Shown piece after piece: positions 1 through 5,714 of a DNA stretch of 8,207 bases. The stretch is from Actinomycetes bacterium (GTDB lineage Bacteria; Actinomycetota; Coriobacteriia; Anaerosomatales; Anaerosomataceae), in assembly GCA_021850085.1 (NCBI GenBank), contig JAJZRZ010000069.1, positions 1 through 8,207 on the forward strand, given 5' to 3'. The translations under genes and the position numbers were made by a program. The stretch's first letter is position 1. Each line of letters begins with the position of its first letter. The notes below the pieces were generated by a model. It saw only the letters and a program-made list of their open reading frames with translations. It had not been told where the DNA came from and made no database searches.

Positions 1-29
1 CTCGCCGCCATGATAGGAGCGTGTGATCG

Positions 30-1052
30 ATGAGAGTCGCAGTCATCGGTGCCGGCTCGTGGGGCACCGCGGTTGCGTGGCTGCTCGGAGGTAAGGACAT
101 CGAGGTCTCGCTGTGGGCGCGCGAAACCGAGATCGCCGAAAGCATCAACGCGGTGCATCGCAACCCGCACTTCCTGAAAGACATCGTCCTCCCCTCGTCC
201 GTGCGCTCGACGCCGGAGATAGCCGATGCCGTCAGCGGAGCAGACTCGGTGGTGGTGGTCACGCCGAGCCATGGCGTCAGAGGCGTGGCCGAACAGATGC
301 AGCCCTTCCTCGGCAACGATGTGCCAGTGATCGATCTTGCCAAAGGCGTCGAGCAGGGTACCGGCATGCGCATGACCGAGGTTCTCGAGGAGGTGCTCGG
401 AAATCGCGACCGGCTTGCCGCCCTCTCCGGACCCAACCATGCCGAGGAGGTCTCCAAAGGAGTCCCTTCGGCCACTGTGGTCGCCGCGTACTCAGAAGCG
501 GTGGGTAAGCTATTCCAGGACATGTTCATGGCCCCCACCTTCCGCGTGTACACCAACCCGGACGTCGTGGGCGTGGAACTCGGCGGCGCCTCAAAGAACG
601 TGATCGCGGTAGCCGCCGGCATGAGCGACGGACTCGGTTTCGGGGACAACACGAAGGCCACACTGATGACACGCGGTCTAGCCGAGATGAGCCGGCTCGG
701 TTCCCATCAGGGTGCCAACACGCTCACATACATGGGCCTCGCCGGCATGGGCGACCTCATCGTCACGTGCACCTCGCGCCATAGCCGCAACCGCGCGTTG
801 GGCGAATGGGTGGCCAAAGGAGGCACGGTCGAGAGCTACGCGACCGAGACCAACATGGTCGCCGAGGGTGCGACGAGTGCCGTCTCCATCGACGACCTCG
901 CACACCGTATCGGGATCGAGATGCCCATCACGCACCAGGTCCGAGCGATACTTTACGAAGGGCATTCCGCCTCAGAAGCGGTTGGCGTTCTCATGGGTCG
1001 TTCGGCTGCCGACGAACTGCGTGGCATGGGCCTTGTGGAAGACGAAGGGTGA
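30..1052 (+). CDS. gpsA: NAD(P)+-dependent glycerol-3-phosphate dehydrogenase
   Basis: This cytoplasmic enzyme reduces dihydroxyacetone phosphate to sn-glycerol 3-phosphate, the backbone of membrane phospholipids. The 340-residue length is normal for GpsA. The N-terminal Rossmann domain carries the dinucleotide-binding motif GAGSWGTA (residues 7-14). LAKGVE (103-108) and SGPNHAEEV (133-141) are the family's conserved substrate/cofactor segments. The C-terminal helical domain begins with a GGASKNVIAVAAG stretch (185-197) whose Lys189 matches the family's catalytic lysine. It continues with DGLGFGDNTKA (200-210) and GMGDLIVTCTS (239-249), followed by SRNR. The ATG at 30 is preceded by a GGAG about 10 bases upstream, a slightly long spacing, and it yields the family's typical MRVAVIGAGSWG start. 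Only 29 bases precede it, so the gene before it cannot be identified. It lies 6 bases before rpe and probably shares its transcript. Identification is firm from family motifs. Confidence 0.97.
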   Translation: MRVAVIGAGSWGTAVAWLLGGKDIEVSLWARETEIAESINAVHRNPHFLKDIVLPSSVRSTPEIADAVSGADSVVVVTPSHGVRGVAEQMQPFLGNDVPVIDLAKGVEQGTGMRMTEVLEEVLGNRDRLAALSGPNHAEEVSKGVPSATVVAAYSEAVGKLFQDMFMAPTFRVYTNPDVVGVELGGASKNVIAVAAGMSDGLGFGDNTKATLMTRGLAEMSRLGSHQGANTLTYMGLAGMGDLIVTCTSRHSRNRALGEWVAKGGTVESYATETNMVAEGATSAVSIDDLAHRIGIEMPITHQVRAILYEGHSASEAVGVLMGRSAADELRGMGLVEDEG

Positions 1053-1058
1053 CGCGAC

Positions 1059-1733
1059 ATGCCCAACGATCTGTTCATAGCGCCGTCGATACTCTCGGCG
1101 GACTTCACGAGGCTCGCTGAAGCCACGGCGATGGTGGAGGAGGCGGGTGCCGACCTTATCCACTTGGACGTGATGGACGGGCACTTCGTCCCGAACCTCA
1201 CCATCGGTCCGCCGATCGTGAAAGCGCTCAAGCGCGTCGCGCAGCGCCCGCTCGACGTGCACCTGATGGTCGCCGACCCAGACAGGACGGCGGCTTGGTA
1301 CGTGGATGCCGGCGCCGACTTGGTGACGATCCATATAGAGGCGTCCACGCACACGCATCGCACCTTGTCAGCGATCCGCGCTGGCGGGGCCAAGGCTGGC
1401 ATCACCCTCAATCCGGGCACCCCGGCCTCGGCCATCGCCGAGGTCCTGCCCTTCGTGGACCTCGTGCTGGTGATGAGTGTGAACCCCGGATTCGGCGGCC
1501 AGTCATTCATCGAGACGTCCGTCGCCAAGGTCGCTGAGATCCGTGGCATGTGCCGTAAGCTCGGGATCGAACCACGCATCGAGGTCGATGGCGGCATCGA
1601 TGCACTCACGGCGCCTCGCGTGGTGAGAGCAGGCGCGGACACGCTGGTGGCGGGAAACGCGATCTTTTGCGCCGACGATCCGGTCGCAGCCATCCAGGGT
1701 ATCCGGCGATCGGTGCTCGCGGAAATGGTGTAG
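1059..1733 (+). CDS. rpe: Ribulose-phosphate 3-epimerase
   Basis: Rpe interconverts D-ribulose 5-phosphate and D-xylulose 5-phosphate in the pentose phosphate pathway. It is a cytoplasmic TIM-barrel enzyme, and 224 residues is the usual length. The family signatures appear in order: IAPSILSADF (7-16), HLDVMDGHFVPNLTIGP (35-51), LDVHLMV (65-71), GITLNPGTP (114-122), MSVNPGFGGQSFI (139-151) and EVDGGI (175-180). The metal ligands and acid/base residues of the family are His35, Asp37, His68 and Asp177, and all four are present. The ATG at 1059 follows a GAAGGG purine run lying over the gpsA stop codon. Its product pool, ribulose 5-phosphate, is also the substrate of the RibB half of the RibBA encoded downstream. 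There is no visible terminator between this gene and the riboswitch 12 bases later, so transcription of gpsA-rpe may continue into the rib operon. Confidence 0.97.
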   Translation: MPNDLFIAPSILSADFTRLAEATAMVEEAGADLIHLDVMDGHFVPNLTIGPPIVKALKRVAQRPLDVHLMVADPDRTAAWYVDAGADLVTIHIEASTHTHRTLSAIRAGGAKAGITLNPGTPASAIAEVLPFVDLVLVMSVNPGFGGQSFIETSVAKVAEIRGMCRKLGIEPRIEVDGGIDALTAPRVVRAGADTLVAGNAIFCADDPVAAIQGIRRSVLAEMV

Positions 1734-1736
1734 ACT
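1731..1736 (+). promoter_or_regulatory. Candidate -10 hexamer for the riboswitch/rib transcript
   Basis: TAGACT overlaps the rpe stop codon and fits the TANNNT pattern of sigma-70-type -10 elements in high-GC Gram-positives. It would start transcription a few bases before the riboswitch closing helix at 1746, which is the right place. No good TTGACA-like -35 lies 16-18 bases upstream (that stretch reads around GATCGG), so the call is weak. The rib operon may instead rely on read-through from gpsA-rpe. Confidence 0.3.
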
Positions 1737-1745
1737 GTCGCAAGA

Positions 1746-1857
1746 CTTTCTTCAGGGCGGGGTGTGATTCCCCACCGGCGGTACAGCCCGCGAGCCCCTA
1801 TAGGGGCCGATCCGGTGAGACTCCGGGGCCGACAGTGACAGTCTGGATGGAAGAAGG
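1746..1857 (+). promoter_or_regulatory. FMN riboswitch (RFN element)
   Basis: This leader RNA binds flavin mononucleotide and lowers riboflavin gene expression when FMN is plentiful. The conserved RFN core is plainly readable: GGGCGGGGTG followed by TTCCCCACCGGCGGT (about 1755-1782), GCCCGCGAGCC, CCGGTGAGACTCCGG, GCCGACAGT, and AGTCTGGATGG (1840-1850). The closing helix P1 pairs CTTTCTTC (1746-1753) with GAAGAAGG (1850-1857), with one G-U pair. The variable arm is a perfect GCCCCTATAGGGGC palindrome (1794-1807). The element sits 13 bases before the ribD start codon, where this class is expected. No transcription terminator follows. The 3' strand of P1 runs into the purine-rich ribD ribosome binding site, so I infer translational control by direct masking. 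Identification of the class is firm, while the mechanism is inferred. Confidence 0.97.
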
Positions 1858-1861
1858 AAGG
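1854..1861 (+). promoter_or_regulatory. ribD ribosome binding site overlapping riboswitch P1
   Basis: AAGGAAGG is the only Shine-Dalgarno-like run before the ribD ATG at 1871, with 9 bases between its end and the start codon. Its first four bases (1854-1857) are paired in the riboswitch P1 helix when that helix forms. This fixes the start at 1871 and suggests that FMN binding hides the site from the ribosome. Confidence 0.65.
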
Positions 1862-1870
1862 TACGTCTTC

Positions 1871-3007
1871 ATGACGCTGTTCTCCGACCCTTCGGTCGGA
1901 TTGGACGACCCGATGATGCAACGCGCGTACGCGCTTGCCGAGCAGGGTCGCGGCACCACCAGCCCGAACCCCCTCGTCGGTTGCGTGCTCGTGAGCGAGG
2001 GGAGGATCGTGGCGGAGGGCTTCCACGCCCGCGCGGGAGGCCCGCACGCGGAGGCGGTCGCGCTTGCCGTGGCGGGACCACGCGCTAGCGGATCCCATGC
2101 GTACGTCACCCTCGAGCCGTGCGCGCATTCAGGCCGCACACCGCCGTGCGTCGACGCGTTGCTGGCCGCGGGCGTGGCCGAGGTCACGATCGGGATGCCC
2201 GACCCCACCAACGAAGCGGGCGGCGGCGCACGCGTGCTTGAGTCCGCAGGCGTTCGCATCCATTGGGCTGACGACCCGGCACCCTTCGAGGTGCAGAACG
2301 AGGCATGGCTCACCCGCGTGCGACAGGGTCGGCCCTTTGTGCGGGTCAAAGTGGCAGTCACCCTGGATGGCCGACTGGCGCTCGCCGCTCGGAGGCGCTC
2401 CGCCATCACCGGTGACGGCGGTCGCGCCATCACCATGCGCCTGCGCCGTGAGGCGACGGCGGTGGCGGTAGGAGCTGCCACGGTCGATGTCGACGACCCC
2501 CGCCTCACCGCTCGCGAGCCTGATGGTTCCGATTCCGCCCGAACCCCGCGCCGCTTCGTGCTATCCCGCACGTCCGTGCCGCCGCTGCGCTCGTGCATGT
2601 TCGCTGACGGCGCCGACTGCACCTTCGTCACGAGCACGGTCGTGCCTGCCCGCGCGCTCGAGGAGTTGCGGGCTGGCGGGGTGCGCGTCCTGGTCTATCC
2701 GTACACCGCGTCCTTGCGAGGAACGCTTGCCGCGATCGCGGAGGACGGCGTGAACGACATCCTCGTCGAAGCTGGGCCGTCGATGCTCTCAGCCCTGTGG
2801 GACGGCGGGCTCATCGACGAACTGGTCGTTGTGACCGCCGGCGGCATGGGCGGGAACGCAGCGCCGCCGCTGTTCCTCGGCCAGGCTGATGCCGAAGGGG
2901 GCACCCTTGTCCCGCGTTTCGTTCCTGTAGAAGCCGGTATCGTTCAGGGCGATGCTGTCACCGTGTGGCGCCCGCAACGGGAGCGGGCACCCGGAAAGGG
3001 GATGTAA
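1871..3007 (+). CDS. ribD: Bifunctional riboflavin biosynthesis deaminase/reductase
   Basis: RibD carries out two successive steps on the pyrimidine arm of riboflavin. A zinc deaminase acts on diaminohydroxyphosphoribosylaminopyrimidine, then an NADPH reductase opens the ribose to ribityl. The 378-residue length suits the fused form. The deaminase domain (about 12-150) has TSPNPLVGCVLV (30-41), the zinc/proton-shuttle HAE (59-61) and PCAHSGRTPPC with zinc-ligand Cys84 and Cys93. The reductase domain (about 154-370) has RPFVRVKVAVTLDGR (154-168), the VDDPRLTAR region (207-215) and VEAGPSML (299-306). The loop after the deaminase reads DPTNEAGGG, apparently one residue shorter than the usual DPNP-type loop. 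The open frame extends upstream to 1667 through rpe and the riboswitch. The ATG at 1871 is chosen because it follows the ribosome binding site and starts the family domain. It is first in the rib operon, 4 bases before ribE. Confidence 0.96.
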   Translation: MTLFSDPSVGLDDPMMQRAYALAEQGRGTTSPNPLVGCVLVSEGRIVAEGFHARAGGPHAEAVALAVAGPRASGSHAYVTLEPCAHSGRTPPCVDALLAAGVAEVTIGMPDPTNEAGGGARVLESAGVRIHWADDPAPFEVQNEAWLTRVRQGRPFVRVKVAVTLDGRLALAARRRSAITGDGGRAITMRLRREATAVAVGAATVDVDDPRLTAREPDGSDSARTPRRFVLSRTSVPPLRSCMFADGADCTFVTSTVVPARALEELRAGGVRVLVYPYTASLRGTLAAIAEDGVNDILVEAGPSMLSALWDGGLIDELVVVTAGGMGGNAAPPLFLGQADAEGGTLVPRFVPVEAGIVQGDAVTVWRPQRERAPGKGM

Positions 3008-3011
3008 GCAG

Positions 3012-3680
3012 ATGTTCACCGGGCTCATCGAGTGTGAAGGCATCATCACCCGGGCAGAGCGAATGTCCGGGGGAATGCGCTTGGAGGTCTACTCGCCAGA
3101 GTTCGGCCGTGACATGGCCATCGGCGACTCCATCGCGGTCGACGGTGTGTGCCTGACCGTCGCAAAGTTCATCAGGGGTGCGTTCCTCGCGGACGTGAGT
3201 GCAGAGACGCTGGAGCGCACCACTCTCGGCGCGCTGCAGCCGGGCGCGAAGGTGAACCTGGAACGGGCCCTGCGTCTTTCCGACCGGCTCGGAGGGCATC
3301 TGGTCTCAGGGCACGTGGATGGCACTGGCCATCTGGAGCTCAGGCAGCCTGCGGGAAAGTTCACCGTGTATCAGTTCCAGGCTCCTCCCGACGTGATGCG
3401 CTACGTGGTGGAGAAGGGCTCAATCGCGGTCGACGGCATCTCTCTCACGGTAGCCAAGGTGGGTCCGCAAGGTTTCACCGCTGCCGTCATACCCCAAACC
3501 GACACAGTGACCACCCTCAAGGACAAAGCGATAGGCGCAGCAGTGAACCTTGAGTCCGACATGCTGGCAAAGTACGTGGAGCTCTTCATAGGCGTTTACG
3601 GTGGAACCTCTGGGACGCCGGCTCCGGAGAAGCGGGGCCTCGGAGAACTGCTGCGCGAGCTTTCGGAGGGCGGCAGGTGA
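3012..3680 (+). CDS. ribE: Riboflavin synthase (alpha chain)
   Basis: This enzyme dismutates two molecules of 6,7-dimethyl-8-ribityllumazine into riboflavin and the pyrimidine intermediate, the last step of the pathway. It is the gene named ribE in Bacillus and ribC in E. coli. The 222-residue product begins with the hallmark MFTGLIE. It is built of two lumazine-binding repeats: GDSIAVDGVCLTV (38-50) and LERTTLG (67-73) in the first, and GSIAVDGISLTV (136-147) and VTTLKDK (166-172) in the second. GGHLVSGHVDG (94-104) joins them. The duplication is still visible at DNA level as the shared run TCGCGGTCGACGG. A Pro/Gly/Glu-rich tail (about 198-222) extends past the second barrel. The ATG at 3012 is chosen over a longer in-frame option starting at 2952 because AAAGGGG lies at the right distance and the family starts there. 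Its stop overlaps the ribBA start by 4 bases, implying translational coupling. Confidence 0.96.
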   Translation: MFTGLIECEGIITRAERMSGGMRLEVYSPEFGRDMAIGDSIAVDGVCLTVAKFIRGAFLADVSAETLERTTLGALQPGAKVNLERALRLSDRLGGHLVSGHVDGTGHLELRQPAGKFTVYQFQAPPDVMRYVVEKGSIAVDGISLTVAKVGPQGFTAAVIPQTDTVTTLKDKAIGAAVNLESDMLAKYVELFIGVYGGTSGTPAPEKRGLGELLRELSEGGR

Positions 3681-4903
3681 ACGCGCAAGTACCATTCGCC
3701 TCCATCGAGGAGGCGATCGCCGATATCGCTGCCGGTCGCATGGTGATAGTCGTGGACGACGAGGGCCGCGAGAACGAAGGCGACTTCGTGATGGCCGCCT
3801 CCATGGCCACTCCCGAGGCGGTCAACTTCATGGCGACGTTCGGGCGCGGACTCATCTGCCTGCCGCTTACCGAAGAGCGCCTCGATGCGCTCGACATCCC
3901 GCCGATGACGGGGGAAAACACCTCCGAGCACGGCACGGCGTTCCACGTGTCGATCGGCGCGAAAGGACGCATCACCACCGGTATCAGTGCGGCAGACCGG
4001 GCCGCGACGATACGCGCGGCGATCGATCCGAAGTCCACCCCCGAGGACATCTCACGTCCAGGTCACGTCTTCCCGCTTCGCGCGCGAACGGGGGGTGTTC
4101 TCGAACGTGCGGGTCACACCGAGGCAGCTGTCGACCTCGCACGGCTTGCGGGCCTGTACCCCGCGGGGGTCATCTGCGAGATCATGAACCCCGATGGCAC
4201 CATGGCGCGCCGTCCGGAGTTGGAGGCGGTCGCTGCGAGGCATGGCCTGAAGCTCGTCACTGTCGAGGATCTCATTCGCTTCCGCCGCCGGACCGAACGG
4301 CTCATCGACCGCATCGCAGCGGTCACGCTGCCCACCGAGTTCGGCGAGTTCACCGCTTACGGCTATCGCTCCCGGCTGGACGATTCGACCCACATGGCAC
4401 TTGTCGCGGGCGAAGTCTCGGACGCCGAAGACGTCTTGGTGCGCGTCCACTCGGAGTGTCTCACCGGTGATGTTTTCCACTCGCTGCGATGCGACTGCGG
4501 ACAGCAGCTCGCCGAGGCGATGCGCCGGGTGCAGGCCGAAGGTCGCGGCGTGATCCTGTATATGGTGGGACATGAGGGCAGGGGCATCGGGCTCGCCAAC
4601 AAGCTGCTAGCCTATGAACTCCAGGAGCAGGGCGCGGACACCGTCGAGGCCAACGAAGCGCTCGGCTTCCCGGCGGATCTGCGCGACTACGGTATCGGCG
4701 CCCAGATCCTCGCCGACCTGGGGCTGACCTCGGTGCGGCTGCTGACGAACAATCCCAAGAAGCTCGTCGCCCTCCAGGGCCACGGCCTTCACGTGACCGA
4801 GCAGGTTCCGCTGCAGATGCCCTGCGGGCCGGAGAACCTCAGGTACCTGAAGACGAAGAAGGACAAGCTGTCGCACCGGCTGGACCTGCCGGGCGAGGTG
4901 TAG
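3677..4903 (+). CDS. ribBA: Bifunctional DHBP synthase / GTP cyclohydrolase II
   Basis: RibBA makes both starting blocks of riboflavin: dihydroxybutanone 4-phosphate from ribulose 5-phosphate (RibB half), and the diaminopyrimidinone from GTP (RibA half). The RibB domain (about 6-203) has the acidic metal-binding loop DDEGRENEGD (27-36), TTGISAADRA (100-109), GHVFPLRAR (129-137) and RAGHTEAAVDL (144-154). The RibA domain (about 205-405) has RVHSECLTGD (256-265), with zinc ligands Cys261, Cys272 and Cys274. It also has HEGRGIGL (299-306), Tyr313 matching the E. coli catalytic tyrosine, Arg336 matching its nucleophilic arginine, and LLTNNPKK (355-362). Both halves look intact. Two positions near the RibA site that often hold arginine are changed: MVGHEGRG at Val297, and KLLAY at Leu311. 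The GTG start at 3677 overlaps the ribE stop in a GTGA junction behind GGAGGG. The length of 408 residues is normal. Confidence 0.97.
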   Translation: MNAQVPFASIEEAIADIAAGRMVIVVDDEGRENEGDFVMAASMATPEAVNFMATFGRGLICLPLTEERLDALDIPPMTGENTSEHGTAFHVSIGAKGRITTGISAADRAATIRAAIDPKSTPEDISRPGHVFPLRARTGGVLERAGHTEAAVDLARLAGLYPAGVICEIMNPDGTMARRPELEAVAARHGLKLVTVEDLIRFRRRTERLIDRIAAVTLPTEFGEFTAYGYRSRLDDSTHMALVAGEVSDAEDVLVRVHSECLTGDVFHSLRCDCGQQLAEAMRRVQAEGRGVILYMVGHEGRGIGLANKLLAYELQEQGADTVEANEALGFPADLRDYGIGAQILADLGLTSVRLLTNNPKKLVALQGHGLHVTEQVPLQMPCGPENLRYLKTKKDKLSHRLDLPGEV

Positions 4904-4917
4904 GAGAGGAGTCGGAC

Positions 4918-5388
4918 ATGGCACAGTACGAGGGCGACTTGATCGGGAGTGGTCTGCGCGTGGGCATCTGTATCAGCCGCTTCAACGAGCTGCTGTCGTC
5001 ACGGCTGCTCGGCGGTGCGATGGACGCGCTCACCAGGCACGGCGTGGCGAAGGACGACATCGATGTGGCATGGGTGCCCGGCGCGTTCGAGATACCGCTC
5101 GTCGCCCAGCGCCTCGCACGGAGCAGCTCGTACGACGCGGTGATCGCCCTGGGTGTGGTCATCCGCGGCGGGACGCCACACTTCGAGTACGTTTCCGCCG
5201 AAGTCTCCAAAGGCATCGCGAAGGTGTCGCTGGATTCTGGAGTCCCGGTGACCTTCGGTGTGATCACTGCCGACACCCTCGACCAGGCCGTCGAGCGGGC
5301 GGGCACCAAACACGGGAACAAGGGCTGGGACGCGGCGCTGGCGGCGATAGAGACCGCGAAGGTCCTCAGAGCGCTCGGCGAGGCCTGA
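4918..5388 (+). CDS. ribH: 6,7-dimethyl-8-ribityllumazine synthase
   Basis: Lumazine synthase condenses the ribitylaminopyrimidine with dihydroxybutanone 4-phosphate to give the substrate of RibE. Members of this family assemble as pentamers or as 60-subunit icosahedral shells. The 156-residue product has the full signature set: SRFN (20-23), VPGAFEIP (53-60), GVVIRGGTPHFEYV (79-92), GVIT (114-117), and the C-terminal ERAGTKHGNKGWDAA (126-140). His88 and Arg127 fall at the same numbers as the catalytic His88 and phosphate-binding Arg127 of the B. subtilis enzyme. The ATG at 4918 follows GGAGAGGA by 7 bases and lies 14 bases after the ribBA stop. It is the last gene of the rib operon, followed by a strong hairpin. 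Whether it forms an icosahedral shell cannot be told from sequence alone. Confidence 0.97.
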   Translation: MAQYEGDLIGSGLRVGICISRFNELLSSRLLGGAMDALTRHGVAKDDIDVAWVPGAFEIPLVAQRLARSSSYDAVIALGVVIRGGTPHFEYVSAEVSKGIAKVSLDSGVPVTFGVITADTLDQAVERAGTKHGNKGWDAALAAIETAKVLRALGEA

Positions 5389-5397
5389 ACCGCAAGA

Positions 5398-5434
5398 GAA
5401 CGCCCGGTGCGCCGTTTCCGGCCGCCGGGCGTTC
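5398..5434 (+). terminator. Hairpin after ribH, probable transcription terminator
   Basis: GAACGCCCGG (5398-5407) and CCGGGCGTTC (5425-5434) form a perfect 10-base inverted repeat. It can be extended inward by a G-U and a G-C pair and begins 9 bases after the ribH stop. The very GC-rich stem and the position at the operon end fit a terminator. There is no T-tract after it (the next bases read CACGGGCTATCC), so it is either a U-less terminator, as has been proposed for high-GC Gram-positives, or an mRNA-stabilising 3' hairpin. Confidence 0.6.
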
Positions 5435-5567
5435 CACGGGCTATCCAGAGGGTTCTCGCCATCCTGTGGCTGTCAACCGTGGACGTCCTGTCAATCGCCC
5501 CGGAGAACTCGCCTCGAGGGGGAAGGTCACCGTAGCAGACCCCCGTGCGGCCAACAAGCGACCGCAT

Positions 5568-5599
5568 GTTCGATTCGACGAACGGTCGTCCGCGAATCG
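5568..5599 (+). repeat. Imperfect inverted repeat (hairpin or operator)
   Basis: Two overlapping symmetries are present. CGATTCG (5571-5577) pairs perfectly with CGAATCG (5593-5599). The helix continues inward as ACGA (5578-5581) with TCGT (5586-5589) around a four-base loop, leaving a three-base bulge on the 3' side. Alternatively GTTCG-N6-CGAAC (5568-5583) forms a compact dyad of the kind bound by dimeric repressors. The site lies about 54 bases before the candidate -35 at 5653. It could be an operator, an activator site or an RNA hairpin. No named regulator can be assigned. Confidence 0.45.
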
Positions 5600-5652
5600 T
5601 ATCCGGCTCCCACGTACTGCGTGCATGGCTGTGGATGACGTGCGCAAGCCGC

Positions 5653-5682
5653 TTCACGCAGACGGCTGGCGTCGGGTAAGGT
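5653..5682 (+). promoter_or_regulatory. Candidate promoter for the 5715 cluster
   Basis: TTCACG (5653-5658) and TAAGGT (5677-5682) are separated by 18 bases. They match the TTGACA and TANNNT patterns at 4 of 6 bases and at the key -10 positions. Transcription would start near 5689, giving a leader of about 26 bases ahead of the gene at 5715. The preceding hairpin after ribH and the long gap both argue that a new transcription unit begins here. Support is by pattern only. Confidence 0.42.
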
Positions 5683-5701
5683 GTGGGCACGGACACCACA
5701 C
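5681..5701 (+). repeat. Short inverted repeat at the predicted transcript start
   Basis: GTGTGG (5681-5686) and CCACAC (5696-5701) are exact reverse complements with 9 bases between them. They lie between the candidate -10 and the ribosome binding site of the 5715 gene. The arrangement could be a repressor site or a small leader hairpin, but a six-base match can also occur by chance. Confidence 0.3.
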
Positions 5702-5703
5702 GC

Positions 5704-5710
5704 AAGGAGG
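5704..5710 (+). promoter_or_regulatory. Near-consensus ribosome binding site fixing the 5715 start
   Basis: AAGGAGG is almost the full anti-16S complement and ends 4 bases before the ATG at 5715. It decides the start against the in-frame ATG at 5625, which would add 30 residues and has no comparable purine run before it. Confidence 0.8.
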
Positions 5711-5714
5711 AGCG

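Larger units (their letters stand above)
5389..5714 (+). other. Intergenic region between ribH and the second gene cluster
   Basis: These 326 bases carry no convincing gene. They hold the post-ribH hairpin (5398-5434), an imperfect inverted repeat (5568-5599), a candidate promoter (5653-5682), a short inverted repeat around the predicted transcript start (5681-5701), and a ribosome binding site (5704-5710). A 37-codon reading frame at 5566-5679 has no usable ribosome binding site. The frame of the following gene is open all the way back through ribH, but this looks like a by-product of high GC. No tRNA or known riboswitch fold was recognised. Confidence 0.7.

Noticed and set aside
1..29. Possible end of an upstream gene
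   Set aside because: All three frames reach a stop before or at the gpsA start, and too few residues are visible to choose a frame or a family.
582..606. GpsA reads GGASKN instead of the common GGALKN at the catalytic lysine
   Set aside because: The lysine itself is kept, and the preceding residue varies among actinobacterial GpsA proteins (for example Cys), so this is not notable.
491..982. 12-base direct repeat CTCAGAAGCGGT within gpsA (491-502 and 971-982)
   Set aside because: Both copies encode Ser-Glu-Ala-Val in ordinary parts of the protein. There is no sign of a mobile or regulatory repeat.
953..2128. 391-codon minus-strand open frame across gpsA end, rpe and the riboswitch
   Set aside because: It lies opposite two firmly identified features, has low-complexity Ser/Arg/Ala composition and matches no family. 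It is a typical antisense shadow in GC-rich DNA.
3124..3460. Repeated run TCGCGGTCGACGG in ribE
   Set aside because: It reflects the ancient duplication of the two lumazine-binding domains in riboflavin synthase, which is normal for the family.
5566..5679. 37-codon small open frame in the intergenic region
   Set aside because: There is no Shine-Dalgarno run before its ATG and no recognisable peptide features. It also overlaps the inverted repeat and candidate promoter, so chance is more likely.
5625..5714. Upstream in-frame ATG that would lengthen the 5715 protein by 30 residues
   Set aside because: It has no ribosome binding site, would overlap the candidate promoter, and encodes a His/Arg/Gly-rich stretch, whereas AAGGAGG stands just before 5715.
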